Of a DNA stretch of 64,000 bases, positions 46,208 to 54,699 are shown piece after piece. Both the position numbers and the translations under genes were made by a program. The first letter of the stretch is position 1. Each line of letters opens with the position of its first letter. Origin of the DNA: Streptomyces parvus (GTDB lineage Bacteria; Actinomycetota; Actinomycetes; Streptomycetales; Streptomycetaceae); contig NZ_BMRY01000004.1 of assembly GCF_014648875.1 (NCBI RefSeq), positions 489,155 through 553,154 on the forward strand, read 5' to 3'. Below the pieces are notes generated by a model. That model was not told the origin of the DNA, did no database searches, and saw only the letters and a program-made list of their open reading frames with translations.

Positions 46208-47901
46208 GACAGCGACTCCGCACTGGCGCGCGCCGCCCAGGTCGCGAAGCGCTCGCCGTCCTCGCGCTCCTCCTGGAAGCGGCCGAGCACCCGCTCGACG
46301 TAGTCCGGCAGTTCGGCCGACGTGACCTTCAGGCCGCGGACCTTGCGGCCGAACCCGGCCTCCAGGCCCAGCGCCCCACCGAGGTGCACCTGGTAGCCCT
46401 CGACCTGCTCGCCGTTCTCGTCCAGCATCAACTGGCCCTTGAGACCGATGTCGGCGACCTGGATCCGGGCGCAGGCGTTCGGGCAGCCGTTGATGTTGAT
46501 GGTGATCGGGTGGTCGAACTCCGGGATGCGGCGCTCCAGTTCGTCGATCAGGGAGGCGCCGCGCGCCTTCGTCTCGACGATCGCCAGCTTGCAGAACTCG
46601 ATGCCGGTGCAGGCCATCGTGCCGCGCCGGAACGGGGACGGCGTGACCCGCAGGTCCAGCGCTTCGAGACCGGCGACCAGGGAGTCGAGCTGCTCCTCGG
46701 CCACGTCCAGCACGATCATCTTCTGCTCGGCGGTGGTCCGCACCCGGCCGGAGCCGTGCGCGTCGGCCAGGTCGGCGATCTTGGTGAGCGTGGAGCCGTC
46801 GACCCGGCCCACCCGCGCGGCGAAGCCGACGTAGAAGCGGCCGTCCTTCTGCCGGTGCACCCCGAGGTGGTCGCGCCAGGTCTGGGCGGGCTGCTCGGGC
46901 GCGGGGCCGTCGACCAGCTTCCGCTTCAGGTACTCGTCCTCCAGGACCTGGCGGAACTTCTCCGGCCCCCAGTCCGCGACCAGGAACTTCAGCCGGGCGC
47001 GGGTGCGCAGCCGCCGGTAGCCGTAGTCGCGGAAGATCCCGATGACTCCGCCGTACACGTCGGGGACCTCGTCCAGTGGCACCCAGGCGCCGAGCCGCAC
47101 CCCGAGCTTGGGGTTGGTGGAGAGTCCGCCGCCGACCCAGAGGTCGAAGCCGGGGCCGTGCTCCGGGTGGTTCACACCGACGAAGGCGACGTCGTTGATC
47201 TCGTGCGCCACGTCCAGGTGCGGGGAGCCGGAGATCGCGGTCTTGAACTTGCGGGGGAGGTTGGAGAAGTCGGGGTTGCCGATGAACCGGCGCTGGATCT
47301 CGTCGATCGCGGGGGTGCCGTCGATGATCTCGTTCTCCGCGACGCCCGCGACGGGCGAGCCGAGGATCACGCGGGGCGTGTCACCGCAGGCCTCGGTGGT
47401 GGACAGGCCGACCTCTTCCAGCCGCCGCCAGATCTCCGGCACGTCCTCGATGCGGATCCAGTGGTACTGCACGTTCTGCCGGTCGGTGAGGTCGGCGGTC
47501 CCGCGCGCGAACTCCTGCGAGATCTCCCCGATCACCCGCAGCTGCTGCGTGGTCAGCCGGCCGCCGTCGATCCGGACCCGCAGCATGAAGTACTTGTCGT
47601 CCAGCTCCTCCGGCTCCAGCACGGCCGTCTTGCCGCCGTCGATGCCGGGCTTGCGCTGGGTGTACAGCCCCCACCAGCGCATCCGTCCGCGCAGGTCGTT
47701 CGGGTCGATCGAGTCGAAGCCACGCTTGGAGTAGATCGTCTCAATACGTGTCCGTACGTTGAGACCGTCGTCGTCCTTCTTGAACTGCTCGTTCCCGTTG
47801 AGGGGGGTGTGGTGGCCCACGGCCCACTGACCCTCGCCACGGTGACGTCCGGCCTTGCGGCGGGGCGTGGCGGTCGCAGGCTGTTCCGGGGTGGCGGCCA
47901 T
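46204..47901 (-). CDS. sir: Ferredoxin-type nitrite/sulfite reductase
   Basis: A 565-residue siroheme and [4Fe-4S] enzyme that reduces sulfite to sulfide with six electrons from ferredoxin. Two nitrite/sulfite reductase repeats are present. The cluster and siroheme ligands are in ACTGIEFCKLAIVETK and NINGCPNACARIQ. QKMIVLDV and VGGGLSTNPKLG are typical. ATG 47901 follows GAAGGACG, and the protein's upstream in-frame extension is not conserved in pattern. It is the first structural gene of the operon; its leader holds a short Cys-containing ORF and a hairpin. Confidence 0.94.
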   Translation of the reverse strand: MAATPEQPATATPRRKAGRHRGEGQWAVGHHTPLNGNEQFKKDDDGLNVRTRIETIYSKRGFDSIDPNDLRGRMRWWGLYTQRKPGIDGGKTAVLEPEELDDKYFMLRVRIDGGRLTTQQLRVIGEISQEFARGTADLTDRQNVQYHWIRIEDVPEIWRRLEEVGLSTTEACGDTPRVILGSPVAGVAENEIIDGTPAIDEIQRRFIGNPDFSNLPRKFKTAISGSPHLDVAHEINDVAFVGVNHPEHGPGFDLWVGGGLSTNPKLGVRLGAWVPLDEVPDVYGGVIGIFRDYGYRRLRTRARLKFLVADWGPEKFRQVLEDEYLKRKLVDGPAPEQPAQTWRDHLGVHRQKDGRFYVGFAARVGRVDGSTLTKIADLADAHGSGRVRTTAEQKMIVLDVAEEQLDSLVAGLEALDLRVTPSPFRRGTMACTGIEFCKLAIVETKARGASLIDELERRIPEFDHPITININGCPNACARIQVADIGLKGQLMLDENGEQVEGYQVHLGGALGLEAGFGRKVRGLKVTSAELPDYVERVLGRFQEEREDGERFATWAARASAESLS

Positions 47902-47943
47902 GGCAATACGTCCTTCGGGACTGCGGGAGGGCGGCTCTGAGCG

Positions 47944-47973
47944 GCACACTCGCGCTGAGGCGCGGCGGTGCGC
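47944..47973 (-). terminator. Leader hairpin before sir (possible attenuator)
   Basis: On the minus strand GCGCAC and GUGUGC pair (6 bp) around an inner GCGC-CUCA-GCGC stem. It lies 42 bases after the leader peptide stop and 42 bases before the sir start. Position suggests attenuation or an RNA switch. Confidence 0.45.
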
Positions 47974-48015
47974 AGGCGGTTCAGAGGAAGAAGAAGAGCG
48001 GCGGTGCTGGGTCTC

Positions 48016-48099
48016 TCAGCTCGCCGGACAGATGGCGCTGGACATGCGGCCGAGGTCGACGTGGCGTCGACTCACCAAGGCAATTCCAGTTCCAGACAT
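48016..48099 (-). CDS. 27-residue leader peptide upstream of sir
   Basis: ATG 48099 opens a 27-codon ORF ending SRRHVDLGRMSSAICPAS. The core SRRHVDLxR and a Cys near the end match short leader peptides I know from sulfur operons of Streptomyces, often annotated as putative leader peptide. The Cys codon is TGT, four codons before the stop. It precedes the sir hairpin and probably makes sir-operon expression depend on cysteinyl-tRNA supply; the mechanism is inferred. Confidence 0.72.
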   Translation of the reverse strand: MSGTGIALVSRRHVDLGRMSSAICPAS

Positions 48100-48130
48100 G
48101 ACGGAAGCGTGTCACGGGCATCTCGGGGCA

Positions 48131-48155
48131 GTCCACCAGTATCCGCTATGTGGAC
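48131..48155. promoter_or_regulatory. Inverted repeat in sir-operon promoter region
   Basis: GTCCAC at 48131 and GTGGAC at 48150 form a 6-bp inverted repeat with a 13-bp AT-richer core that holds GATACT, a possible minus-strand -10. It lies about 30 bp upstream of the leader peptide start, where a sulfur-response repressor would bind. Confidence 0.33.
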
Positions 48156-48314
48156 GACTGGGTCTCGAAGGATGGGACAGTGTGGCACCCGTCACGGAGT
48201 GCAAGGCCAGCAATGCCGACAAATCGCCTGCGCGGAGCCCGAAAAAGGGATGTGGGGAGGGGAGGCGGTCGCTCCACCGCCCCCCTCGGGAAACACCGAC
48301 GATGACGCCGACGA

Positions 48315-48911
48315 TCAGGAGGCGTACGCCCCGGGCCACGGGCCGGGCGTCGCCACCTCCGGCTCCATCTCGGTCTTCGTGTCGAAGAGCCGGAAGCCGC
48401 GCCGCAGGTAGTTGTCCATCGCGTGCGGGCCGTCCTTCGAGCAGGTGTGCAGCCACACCCGCTTCGTCTGTGGCCGCTCCGGCCAGCGCTCCGCCAGGTC
48501 CCAGGCGCGCGCCACTCCGTACGACAGGAGGTGACCGCCGATCCGCCGCCCCCGGAAGGCCGGGATCAGCCCGAAGTACATGATCTCGACCACGCCGTCG
48601 TCCTGCGGGTCCAGCTCGACGTACCCGGCCGGCGTCCCGTTCTCGTACGCCACCCAGGTCTCCGCGCCGGGCCGCCGCAGGGCCTCCTCCCACTGGGCGT
48701 ACGTCATGCCCAGCCGGTCGGTCCAGCGGATGTCGCCGCCCACCGCCGTGTAGAGGAAGCGGCTGAACTCCGGCAGCACCACCTCGGACCGAACGACGCG
48801 GACATCGCCCTCCGGCGTGCGCGCCGGGCGGAGATCGGCGGGCGAGGTCTGCTCCAGGGACCAGACGGTCACCTCGGTGGTCGGCGCTGCGGGCTGCGGG
48901 ATGTCGCTCAT
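48315..48911 (-). CDS. GNAT family N-acetyltransferase
   Basis: A 198-residue GNAT protein with VEIMYFGLIPAFRGRRIGGHLL as the acetyl-CoA loop and LHTCSKDGPHAMDNYLRRGF near the C-terminus. YVELDPQDD is a family-typical strand. The N-terminus has about 40 extra residues. Substrate is unknown. It lies between the sulfur operon promoter and a GAF-domain regulator on the same strand, with no evident functional link. The start ATG 48911 lies about 80 bp from the regulator's stop. Confidence 0.82.
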   Translation of the reverse strand: MSDIPQPAAPTTEVTVWSLEQTSPADLRPARTPEGDVRVVRSEVVLPEFSRFLYTAVGGDIRWTDRLGMTYAQWEEALRRPGAETWVAYENGTPAGYVELDPQDDGVVEIMYFGLIPAFRGRRIGGHLLSYGVARAWDLAERWPERPQTKRVWLHTCSKDGPHAMDNYLRRGFRLFDTKTEMEPEVATPGPWPGAYAS

Positions 48912-48993
48912 GACGGTCAGAAAACCATGGAGCCGGACACCGGCGCACAGCGGCCCCGCCCCGGACCGCCCGCACGCGCCACAGCGGCCCCTC

Positions 48994-50292
48994 TCAGGTG
49001 GCCCGGGCCGCCCTGCGTGCTTCTGCCACCACCGGCGCCAGGGAGTGCGGCAGCAGATCCGCGCCGTGCTCCGGACGGATCACCTCCACCTCCACCCCGT
49101 CCCCGAAGCGGTACGGGCGGTGGGCCAGGACCTCCGCCAGATGACGCCGCAGCCGGGAGATCTCGGCCCGGACCGTCACCGTCCGGGTCGCGTCCCCGAA
49201 GATGTCCCGCGCCAGCTCCGAGGCCGTCCGCCCCTGCCGGTGCACCGCCAGCGCGTACAGCAGCTCCGCGTGGCGCGGCGAGAGCCGCTGCTTCACGCTC
49301 CCCAGCGGCCCCGTCAGATGAACGGCGAGAGCCCGGGGCCGGCTCAGGTCCAGCACCACCCGGCGCGGCGCCCCGGGCGTCGCCTCGGCATCGTCCACCT
49401 GCACCAGCCAGCCGCCCGGCAGCGGCTCGACCCGGCACATGCCGAGCGAGGGCAGCCACACCGGACCCGGCCGCAGCGACTTCGGCAGCGGCAGCCGGTC
49501 CACCGGAGGCATCCCGGTCACCGCCGCCAGCCGCCCGTGCCCGTCCACCGCCAGCGCCCGCCCGCCGATCCGGCACAGGATGGGCGCAGCCACCGCGCGC
49601 AGCCGCTCGATCTCCGCCAGGTGCCGGGTGCGGATCTCACCCTCGGCGAGCCGGGCCACCGAGTCGACCAGGGCCAGCGTCGCCGGATGGAAGGTGGACG
49701 CGGGCCCGCTGATGTCGACGATCCCGATCAGCCGCCCGTCGCGCGGATCCCGCACCGGGGCGGCCGCACAGGTCCAGCCGTGCAGCGCCCGGATGAAGTG
49801 CTCCGCAGAGTGCACCTGGATGGGGACCCGGGCGGCCAGCGCCGTGCCGATCGCGTTCGTCCCGGTCGCCGCCTCGGCCCAGGCCGCCCCCTCCTCCAGG
49901 CAGATGTCGTGGGCCCGGCGCAGCACCCCCGTGTTGCCCTGCCGCCACAGCACCCGGCCCTCGGCGTCGGTCACCACCATGATCTGCTGCGCGGCGTCCG
50001 CGATCGAGGCCAGCCCCGCCCGCAGCAACGGCATCAGCTCGCCGAGCGCCGTGCTGCGCCGCCGGTGCTCGATCTCGTCCGCCTCCAGCAGCTCGCTCTC
50101 CGGCGACTGGTCGGGGTCGATGCCGCTGCGCACCACCCGATCCCAGGAGGCGTCGATCTCCGCCCGCGGCGCGACGCGGGACGGCCCGCCCGTCAGCCGG
50201 GCCTCCCGCGCCCCGTGGAGCAACCGTGCCGCCCGGCGGTCCGCCCCCTGGCCCGTCACTCGCAGCACCCCCGCTGAACCCGTCTCCGTCAT
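48994..50292 (-). CDS. GAF domain transcriptional regulator with C-terminal winged helix
   Basis: A 432-residue regulator. Residues about 60-215 carry a GAF sensor domain (VVTDAEGRVLWRQGN, CLEEGAAWAEAATGTNAIGTAL, GWTCAAAPVRDPRDGRLIGI), as in AcoR-type activators but without the AAA+ sigma54 domain. The C-terminal region, SPRHAELLYALAVHRQGRTA then RTVTVRAEISRLRRHLAEVL, is winged helix-like. It probably senses a small ligand and controls nearby catabolic genes; the AidB-type gene is downstream in its own transcript. ATG 50292 has GGGGGAACGGG upstream. Confidence 0.8.
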   Translation of the reverse strand: MTETGSAGVLRVTGQGADRRAARLLHGAREARLTGGPSRVAPRAEIDASWDRVVRSGIDPDQSPESELLEADEIEHRRRSTALGELMPLLRAGLASIADAAQQIMVVTDAEGRVLWRQGNTGVLRRAHDICLEEGAAWAEAATGTNAIGTALAARVPIQVHSAEHFIRALHGWTCAAAPVRDPRDGRLIGIVDISGPASTFHPATLALVDSVARLAEGEIRTRHLAEIERLRAVAAPILCRIGGRALAVDGHGRLAAVTGMPPVDRLPLPKSLRPGPVWLPSLGMCRVEPLPGGWLVQVDDAEATPGAPRRVVLDLSRPRALAVHLTGPLGSVKQRLSPRHAELLYALAVHRQGRTASELARDIFGDATRTVTVRAEISRLRRHLAEVLAHRPYRFGDGVEVEVIRPEHGADLLPHSLAPVVAEARRAARAT

Positions 50293-50380
50293 GGTCCCGT
50301 TCCCCCCGAACGCTTCCCGGGCCCGGCCCGGCCCATCCTGCCGGTCGCCCCGCCGGGCCACCGGGCAGTCCACACAATGC

Positions 50381-50396
50381 TTGCAACCCTTTGCAA
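50381..50396. promoter_or_regulatory. Tandem TTGCAA palindromes upstream of GAF regulator
   Basis: Two TTGCAA hexamers (50381-50386 and 50391-50396) lie ten base pairs apart, one helical turn, in the upstream region of the regulator gene. Each is self-complementary. They could be a dimeric operator for the regulator itself or a -35 element; no partner -10 was assigned. Confidence 0.3.
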
Positions 50397-50482
50397 CTCT
50401 GGCGATGCCCTGCGGGTCCGTACAAGAGTGGCAGAAACACTGTGCGCCGGGCTTCCCGGTCGCGTGGTGTTCGCATGAGCAT

Positions 50483-50518
50483 GGAGGGTGGTGCCGTGTC
50501 GGCGCAGCACCACCCTCC
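50483..50518 (-). terminator. Terminator hairpin after the AidB-like gene
   Basis: A perfect 12-bp stem, GGAGGGTGGTGC at 50483-50494 and its complement at 50507-50518, 12-base loop, begins 17 bp past the stop of the minus-strand acyl-CoA dehydrogenase gene. No U tail follows, as is usual for GC-rich terminators. Confidence 0.78.
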
Positions 50519-50535
50519 GTCGCTTGCCGGGGTGT

Positions 50536-52173
50536 CTAGTCGGCGACCGGCCGGGCCCGTGCCACCACCGAGGCCAGATCCAGACTGTGCGGCAGCGTCC
50601 CGAACGCCGCGCCCCAGTCCCCGCCGAGCCGCGAGGCGCAGAACGCGTCGGCCACCTCCGGCGGAGCCCAGCGCACCAGCAGCGACCCCTGGAGCACCAG
50701 CGCGAACCGCTCCGCCAGCCGCCGCGCCCGCCCCTCGACGCCGTCCAGATCGGCCAGCTCCGTCAGCAGCCCCTTGATCGCCGCGTCCAGCCGGTGATCC
50801 GCCCCGCGCGCCTTCCCGACCTCCCGAAGGAACGCGTCCAGCGCCTGCGGTTCGCGCTGGAGCGCCCGCAGCACGTCCAGCGCCTGGACGTTCCCCGAGC
50901 CCTCCCAGATCGAGTTGAGCGGCGCCTCGCGCAGCAGCCGGGGCAGCCCCGACTCCTCGACGTACCCGTTGCCGCCCAGGCACTCCAGCGCCTCGCTCAC
51001 CACGGCGGTGCAGCGCTTGGTGACCCAGTACTTCGCGGCGGGCAGCGCGAGCCGGAGGAAGGCCCGCTCCGCCTCGGTGTCCCCGTCGTACGCCGCCGCC
51101 AGCCGCATCGCCAGCACCGTCGCCGCCTCCGACTCCAGGGCCAGGTCCGCCAGGACGTTGCGCATCAGCGGCTTGTCGATCAGGGGCCCGCCGAACACGT
51201 CGCGGTACGCGCTGTGATGGACCGCCTGCGCCACCGCCTGCCGCATCAGCCCCGCCGAACCCACGACGCAGTCGAGACGGGTGGCCGCCACCATCTCGAT
51301 GATGGTGCGCACCCCGCGCCCCTCCTCGCCGACGAGGCGGGCCCAGGTCCCGTCGAACTCGACCTCGGCGGACGCGTTGGACCGGTTGCCCAGCTTGTCC
51401 TTCAGCCGCTGGATCAGGAACACGTTGCGCGTGCCGTCCGGGAGCACACGCGGCACCAGGAAGCAGCTCAGCCCGCCCGGCGCCCGCGCCAGCACCAGGA
51501 AGCCGTCGGACATCGGCGCCGAACAGAACCACTTGTGCCCGCTGAGCAGATACGCCCCCTCGCCGGACAGCGGCTCGGCCCGGGTCGTGTTGGACCGTAC
51601 GTCGCTGCCGCCCTGCTTCTCCGTCATGCCCATCCCGAAGAGCACCCCGGCCTTCTCACGAGGGTTCCGCAGCCCCTCCACGTACGTGTGCGAGGTGAGC
51701 AGCGGCTCCCACACGGCGGCCAGTTCCGGATCGGTGCGCAGCGCGGGCACCGCGGCATGCGTCATCGACAGCGGGCAGCCGTGCCCCGCCTCCGCCTGCG
51801 TCCAGACCAGGAACCCCGCCGCACGCCGGACATGACCGGCCGGACGCCCCCAGGCGTCCGTCAGCCCGGCGGAGACGGCATGGCCCAGCAACCGGTGCCA
51901 GGCCGGATGGAATTCCACCTCGTCGACACGATGCCCATATCGGTCATGCGTCCGCAGAACGGGCGGATGGGCGTTCGCCTGCGCACCCCACTCCTGGGCC
52001 TGGGCGGAGCCCGCGGCCCGGCCGAGCTCGCCGAGCTCCTCCAGCACCACGGGCAGGACCCCGGGCTCGACGTGCCGCTCGACGGCCTCCGACAGAACCC
52101 GGTCGGTGGCGAAGACGTCGTGGCCGACCAGCGGCGGAACCTGATTGGTCACGGTGTGGGTGGTGGCTGCCAT
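50536..52173 (-). CDS. AidB-like acyl-CoA dehydrogenase
   Basis: A 545-residue flavoprotein close in length and pattern to E. coli AidB (541 residues). Blocks include GMGMTEKQGGSDVRSNTT (FAD and substrate contacts), YLLSGHKWFCSAP, RLKDKLGNRSNASAEV and the C-terminal ALECLGGNGYVEESGLPRLLRE. AidB members are linked to alkylation damage response and can bind DNA, and have weak dehydrogenase activity; function here is by family. ATG 52173 is only 17 bp from the start of the divergent BrkB-like gene. Confidence 0.87.
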   Translation of the reverse strand: MAATTHTVTNQVPPLVGHDVFATDRVLSEAVERHVEPGVLPVVLEELGELGRAAGSAQAQEWGAQANAHPPVLRTHDRYGHRVDEVEFHPAWHRLLGHAVSAGLTDAWGRPAGHVRRAAGFLVWTQAEAGHGCPLSMTHAAVPALRTDPELAAVWEPLLTSHTYVEGLRNPREKAGVLFGMGMTEKQGGSDVRSNTTRAEPLSGEGAYLLSGHKWFCSAPMSDGFLVLARAPGGLSCFLVPRVLPDGTRNVFLIQRLKDKLGNRSNASAEVEFDGTWARLVGEEGRGVRTIIEMVAATRLDCVVGSAGLMRQAVAQAVHHSAYRDVFGGPLIDKPLMRNVLADLALESEAATVLAMRLAAAYDGDTEAERAFLRLALPAAKYWVTKRCTAVVSEALECLGGNGYVEESGLPRLLREAPLNSIWEGSGNVQALDVLRALQREPQALDAFLREVGKARGADHRLDAAIKGLLTELADLDGVEGRARRLAERFALVLQGSLLVRWAPPEVADAFCASRLGGDWGAAFGTLPHSLDLASVVARARPVAD

Positions 52174-52190
52174 GCCGATACGGTAAGGAG

Positions 52191-53417
52191 GTGCAGGCAG
52201 CAAAGGAAACACCCGAACGGCCTCCGGGCCGGCTCCACCGGGCGCGAGTGCTCTACCGCAACGTCTCCAAACGACGGATGGCGTGGCACTTGCTCAAGGA
52301 CACCGTCAACTCGTGCATCGAGTACCGCATTCTGGGCCTCGCGGCCGAGGCGGCGTTCTTCACCCTGCTCTCGCTGCCCCCACTGCTGCTCGGCATGATC
52401 GGACTGCTCGGTTACGTCGACGAGTGGACGACCACCACCACGGTCGCCTCCATCGAGCGCAACATCCTCTCCGCCTCCCAGACGGTGCTGTCCGAGCGCG
52501 GGGTCAACGACTTCGCCAAACCGCTGCTCGCCGACGTCACGACCGGGGCCCGTCCCGACGTCATCTCCATCGGCTTCGCCATCGCCCTGTGGTCCGGCTC
52601 CCGCGCGGTGAACGTCTTCATCGACACCATCACCGTCATGTACGGCCTCGACGGCCACCGCGGCATCGTCAAGACCCGGCTGCTCGCCTTCCTGCTGTAC
52701 GTCGTCGCCCTGCTGCTCGGCGCGGTGGTGCTGCCGCTCCTGGTCGTCGGCCCGGACCGGGTGGTCGAGTTCGTGCCCTGGGGCACCGAGGTCATAGCCG
52801 TCCTGTACTGGCCGCTCGTGATACTGCTGACCATCGCGTTCCTCACGACGCTCTACCACGTGTCCGTGCCCGTGCGGTCGCCCTGGATCGAGGACGTCCC
52901 CGGGGCGCTGGTGGCGCTCGGCATGTGGGTCCTCGGCAGCTTCCTGCTCCGCATCTACCTGACCAACACGGTCGAGGGCCCGACCATCTACGGCTCCCTG
53001 GCGGCGCCGATCGCCGTCCTGCTGTGGATCGGTATCTCCGCCTTCGCGGTCCTGGTCGGCGCCGCGGTCAACGCGGCCATCGACCGGGTGTGGCCCTCGC
53101 TCGCCACGGCCGCCGCCCGCGAGGCCACGGAACGCGTCCGCGCCGCGCAGGCCGCCGAGTTCGTCGCCCGCACCCGCGCGGCCGCCTACGACGGCACGTA
53201 CGACGATGACGACGACGAGGACGAGGACGACGGTCCGGCGTACATGCCCTCCGAGTTCCCCGAGCGCTGGTCCCGCTTCCTGCCGCCCGACGACGTGAAG
53301 TCCCGGCTGCACGCGACCAGGGAGAAGGAGCCCAAGGACGCGAAGGAGACCCGGGAGACCCGGGAGACCAGGGAAACGCGGGAGGCCGCGGAGGTCAGGG
53401 AACCGCCCGCCCGCTGA
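52191..53417 (+). CDS. YihY/virulence factor BrkB family membrane protein
   Basis: A 408-residue inner-membrane protein with about six helices (for example AFFTLLSLPPLLLGMIGLLG and GALVALGMWVLGSFLLRIYL) in the BrkB/YihY family. The C-terminal cytoplasmic tail (from about residue 300) is charged, with an Asp/Glu run near residue 340 and Glu-Thr-Arg repeats (four ETR units) near the end. GTG 52191 is the annotated start, but AAGGAG abuts it directly, so the true start may be a few codons downstream; GTG at residue 20 is an alternative. Function unknown. Confidence 0.85.
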   Translation: MQAAKETPERPPGRLHRARVLYRNVSKRRMAWHLLKDTVNSCIEYRILGLAAEAAFFTLLSLPPLLLGMIGLLGYVDEWTTTTTVASIERNILSASQTVLSERGVNDFAKPLLADVTTGARPDVISIGFAIALWSGSRAVNVFIDTITVMYGLDGHRGIVKTRLLAFLLYVVALLLGAVVLPLLVVGPDRVVEFVPWGTEVIAVLYWPLVILLTIAFLTTLYHVSVPVRSPWIEDVPGALVALGMWVLGSFLLRIYLTNTVEGPTIYGSLAAPIAVLLWIGISAFAVLVGAAVNAAIDRVWPSLATAAAREATERVRAAQAAEFVARTRAAAYDGTYDDDDDEDEDDGPAYMPSEFPERWSRFLPPDDVKSRLHATREKEPKDAKETRETRETRETREAAEVREPPAR

Positions 53418-53435
53418 CCGCGCTAGCGTGGAGAC

Positions 53436-54200
53436 ATGCCCCGGCGACACCAGAGCTACCAGGAGCGGCCCTCCCGGCTGGACGGGGCCGTCGTCTGGAC
53501 TCTGGACGTCCCGCCGGGCCCGGAGCGGCCCGCCCGGTCCGTGCTCCCCGACGGCTGCATGGACCTGCTCTGGACCGGCGGCCGCCTGGTCGTCGCCGGG
53601 CCCGACACCCACGCGTTCGAGGTCGACCCGCGCAACCGGGGCTCCTGCGCCGCCATCCGGTTCGGCCCCGGCACCGCCCCCGTCCTCCTCGGCGTACCGG
53701 CGCACGAGCTGCGCAACCACCGGGTCGACCTGACCGAGCTCTGGCCCCGTGGAGCCGTCGCGGCGCTCACCGAACGGATCGCCCGGTCCGCCGGCCCCGC
53801 CGCCGCCCTGGAGGAGTTCGCGCTCGCCAGGTCCGCCGACACCGGACCGCCGGACCCGCTCACGGCGGCGGTCGCGGAGGGGCTGCGGCGCGGCAGGTCC
53901 GTCGCGTCGACGGCCGCCGAGGTCGGGCTCGGCGCCCGCCAGCTGCACCGCCGCTCCCTGGCCGCCTTCGGCTACGGCCCCAAAACGCTGGCCCGGATCC
54001 TCCGCCTCCAACGAGCCCTGGCCCTGGTCCGCACCGGCCTGCCCTTCGCCGAGGCGGCCTCCGCGGCGGGCTGTACCGACCAGGCACACCTGGCCCGGGA
54101 GATGCGCGACCTGGCCGGCACGACCCTGGGGGCCTACGTCGCGTCGGCGGCGGCGAACAACGACACCCCGCACCCGTCCGGATCCAGCACCACCGCGTAA
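53436..54200 (+). CDS. AraC family transcriptional regulator (DUF6597-type sensor)
   Basis: A 254-residue AraC-type regulator. N-terminal half has PDGCMDLLWTGGRLVVAGPD, a DUF6597-like effector domain; the C-terminal half has two helix-turn-helices, RSVASTAAEVGLGARQLHRR and GLPFAEAASAAGCTDQAHLA, preceding the conserved AREMRDLAGTTLGAY. TAGCGT lies six bases before the ATG, suggesting leaderless expression. It converges on and overlaps by 67 bp the VOC gene downstream, a pairing seen with such regulators; it likely controls that gene. Confidence 0.88.
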   Translation: MPRRHQSYQERPSRLDGAVVWTLDVPPGPERPARSVLPDGCMDLLWTGGRLVVAGPDTHAFEVDPRNRGSCAAIRFGPGTAPVLLGVPAHELRNHRVDLTELWPRGAVAALTERIARSAGPAAALEEFALARSADTGPPDPLTAAVAEGLRRGRSVASTAAEVGLGARQLHRRSLAAFGYGPKTLARILRLQRALALVRTGLPFAEAASAAGCTDQAHLAREMRDLAGTTLGAYVASAAANNDTPHPSGSSTTA

Positions 54201-54535
54201 CGCTGCCCCCACACCGCGTCCCACGGCTTCAGATGCCCGGTGTGCCCGGCGTCGACCAGCTCCGCGTACAACGCGTCCACCTCCGCCGGGCTGTCGCAGA
54301 CGAAGGCCAGGGCGACCCGCTCACCCCCGCCCGCCGGGCGCTGCCAGTCCGGGTCGAACGAGGCGATGACCTCCTCCGTGTCCCACAACAGCCGCTGTCC
54401 GCCCGGCAGAGTCACCTCGACATGGGGTGCGGACTCCGCCCCGTCGGGGATGTCGAGGCCGAGCCGCCGGTAGAAGGCGAGCGAGGCCGCGAGGTCGGAG
54501 GTGATGATGCTGATGGCGTCGAGTCGTGGAGTCAT
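54134..54535 (-). CDS. VOC family protein
   Basis: A 133-residue VOC-fold protein: RLDAISIITSDLAASLAFYRR at the N-terminus, GERVALAFVCDSPAEVDALY in the centre and VVLDPDGCGVSLFAAAD at the end. The ATG at 54535 starts at the domain; an in-frame GTG at 54586 is possible. Its 3' end overlaps the convergent AraC gene by 67 bp. It probably binds or modifies a drug or small molecule sensed by that regulator; the substrate is unknown. Confidence 0.83.
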   Translation of the reverse strand: MTPRLDAISIITSDLAASLAFYRRLGLDIPDGAESAPHVEVTLPGGQRLLWDTEEVIASFDPDWQRPAGGGERVALAFVCDSPAEVDALYAELVDAGHTGHLKPWDAVWGQRYAVVLDPDGCGVSLFAAADAT

Positions 54536-54663
54536 GCCCCGACCGTAGGCACGCGGCACCGCGACCGTCTTGTACGAATCGGTCACCCGAACCGGCGCTG
54601 GAGTGCTTCCATCCCCCGCTGGTCGGTGACGTCAAGAGATCATCAATAATCGAACTTTTGCGA

Positions 54664-54675
54664 GGGTGTACACCC
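54664..54675. promoter_or_regulatory. 12-bp perfect palindrome upstream of WXG-like module
   Basis: GGGTGTACACCC, perfect and centred on GTAC, lies 24 bp before the first gene of the three-gene accessory module and follows an AT-rich stretch (54630-54660) that looks like a promoter. It is a candidate operator. Confidence 0.45.
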
Positions 54676-54699
54676 GGACAGCGATCTGGAGGGGGAGAC

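Noticed and set aside
52191..53417. Asp/Glu run and Glu-Thr-Arg repeats in the BrkB-like tail as a sign of assembly error
   Set aside because: The frame stays open to a normal stop and charged tails are common in such proteins.
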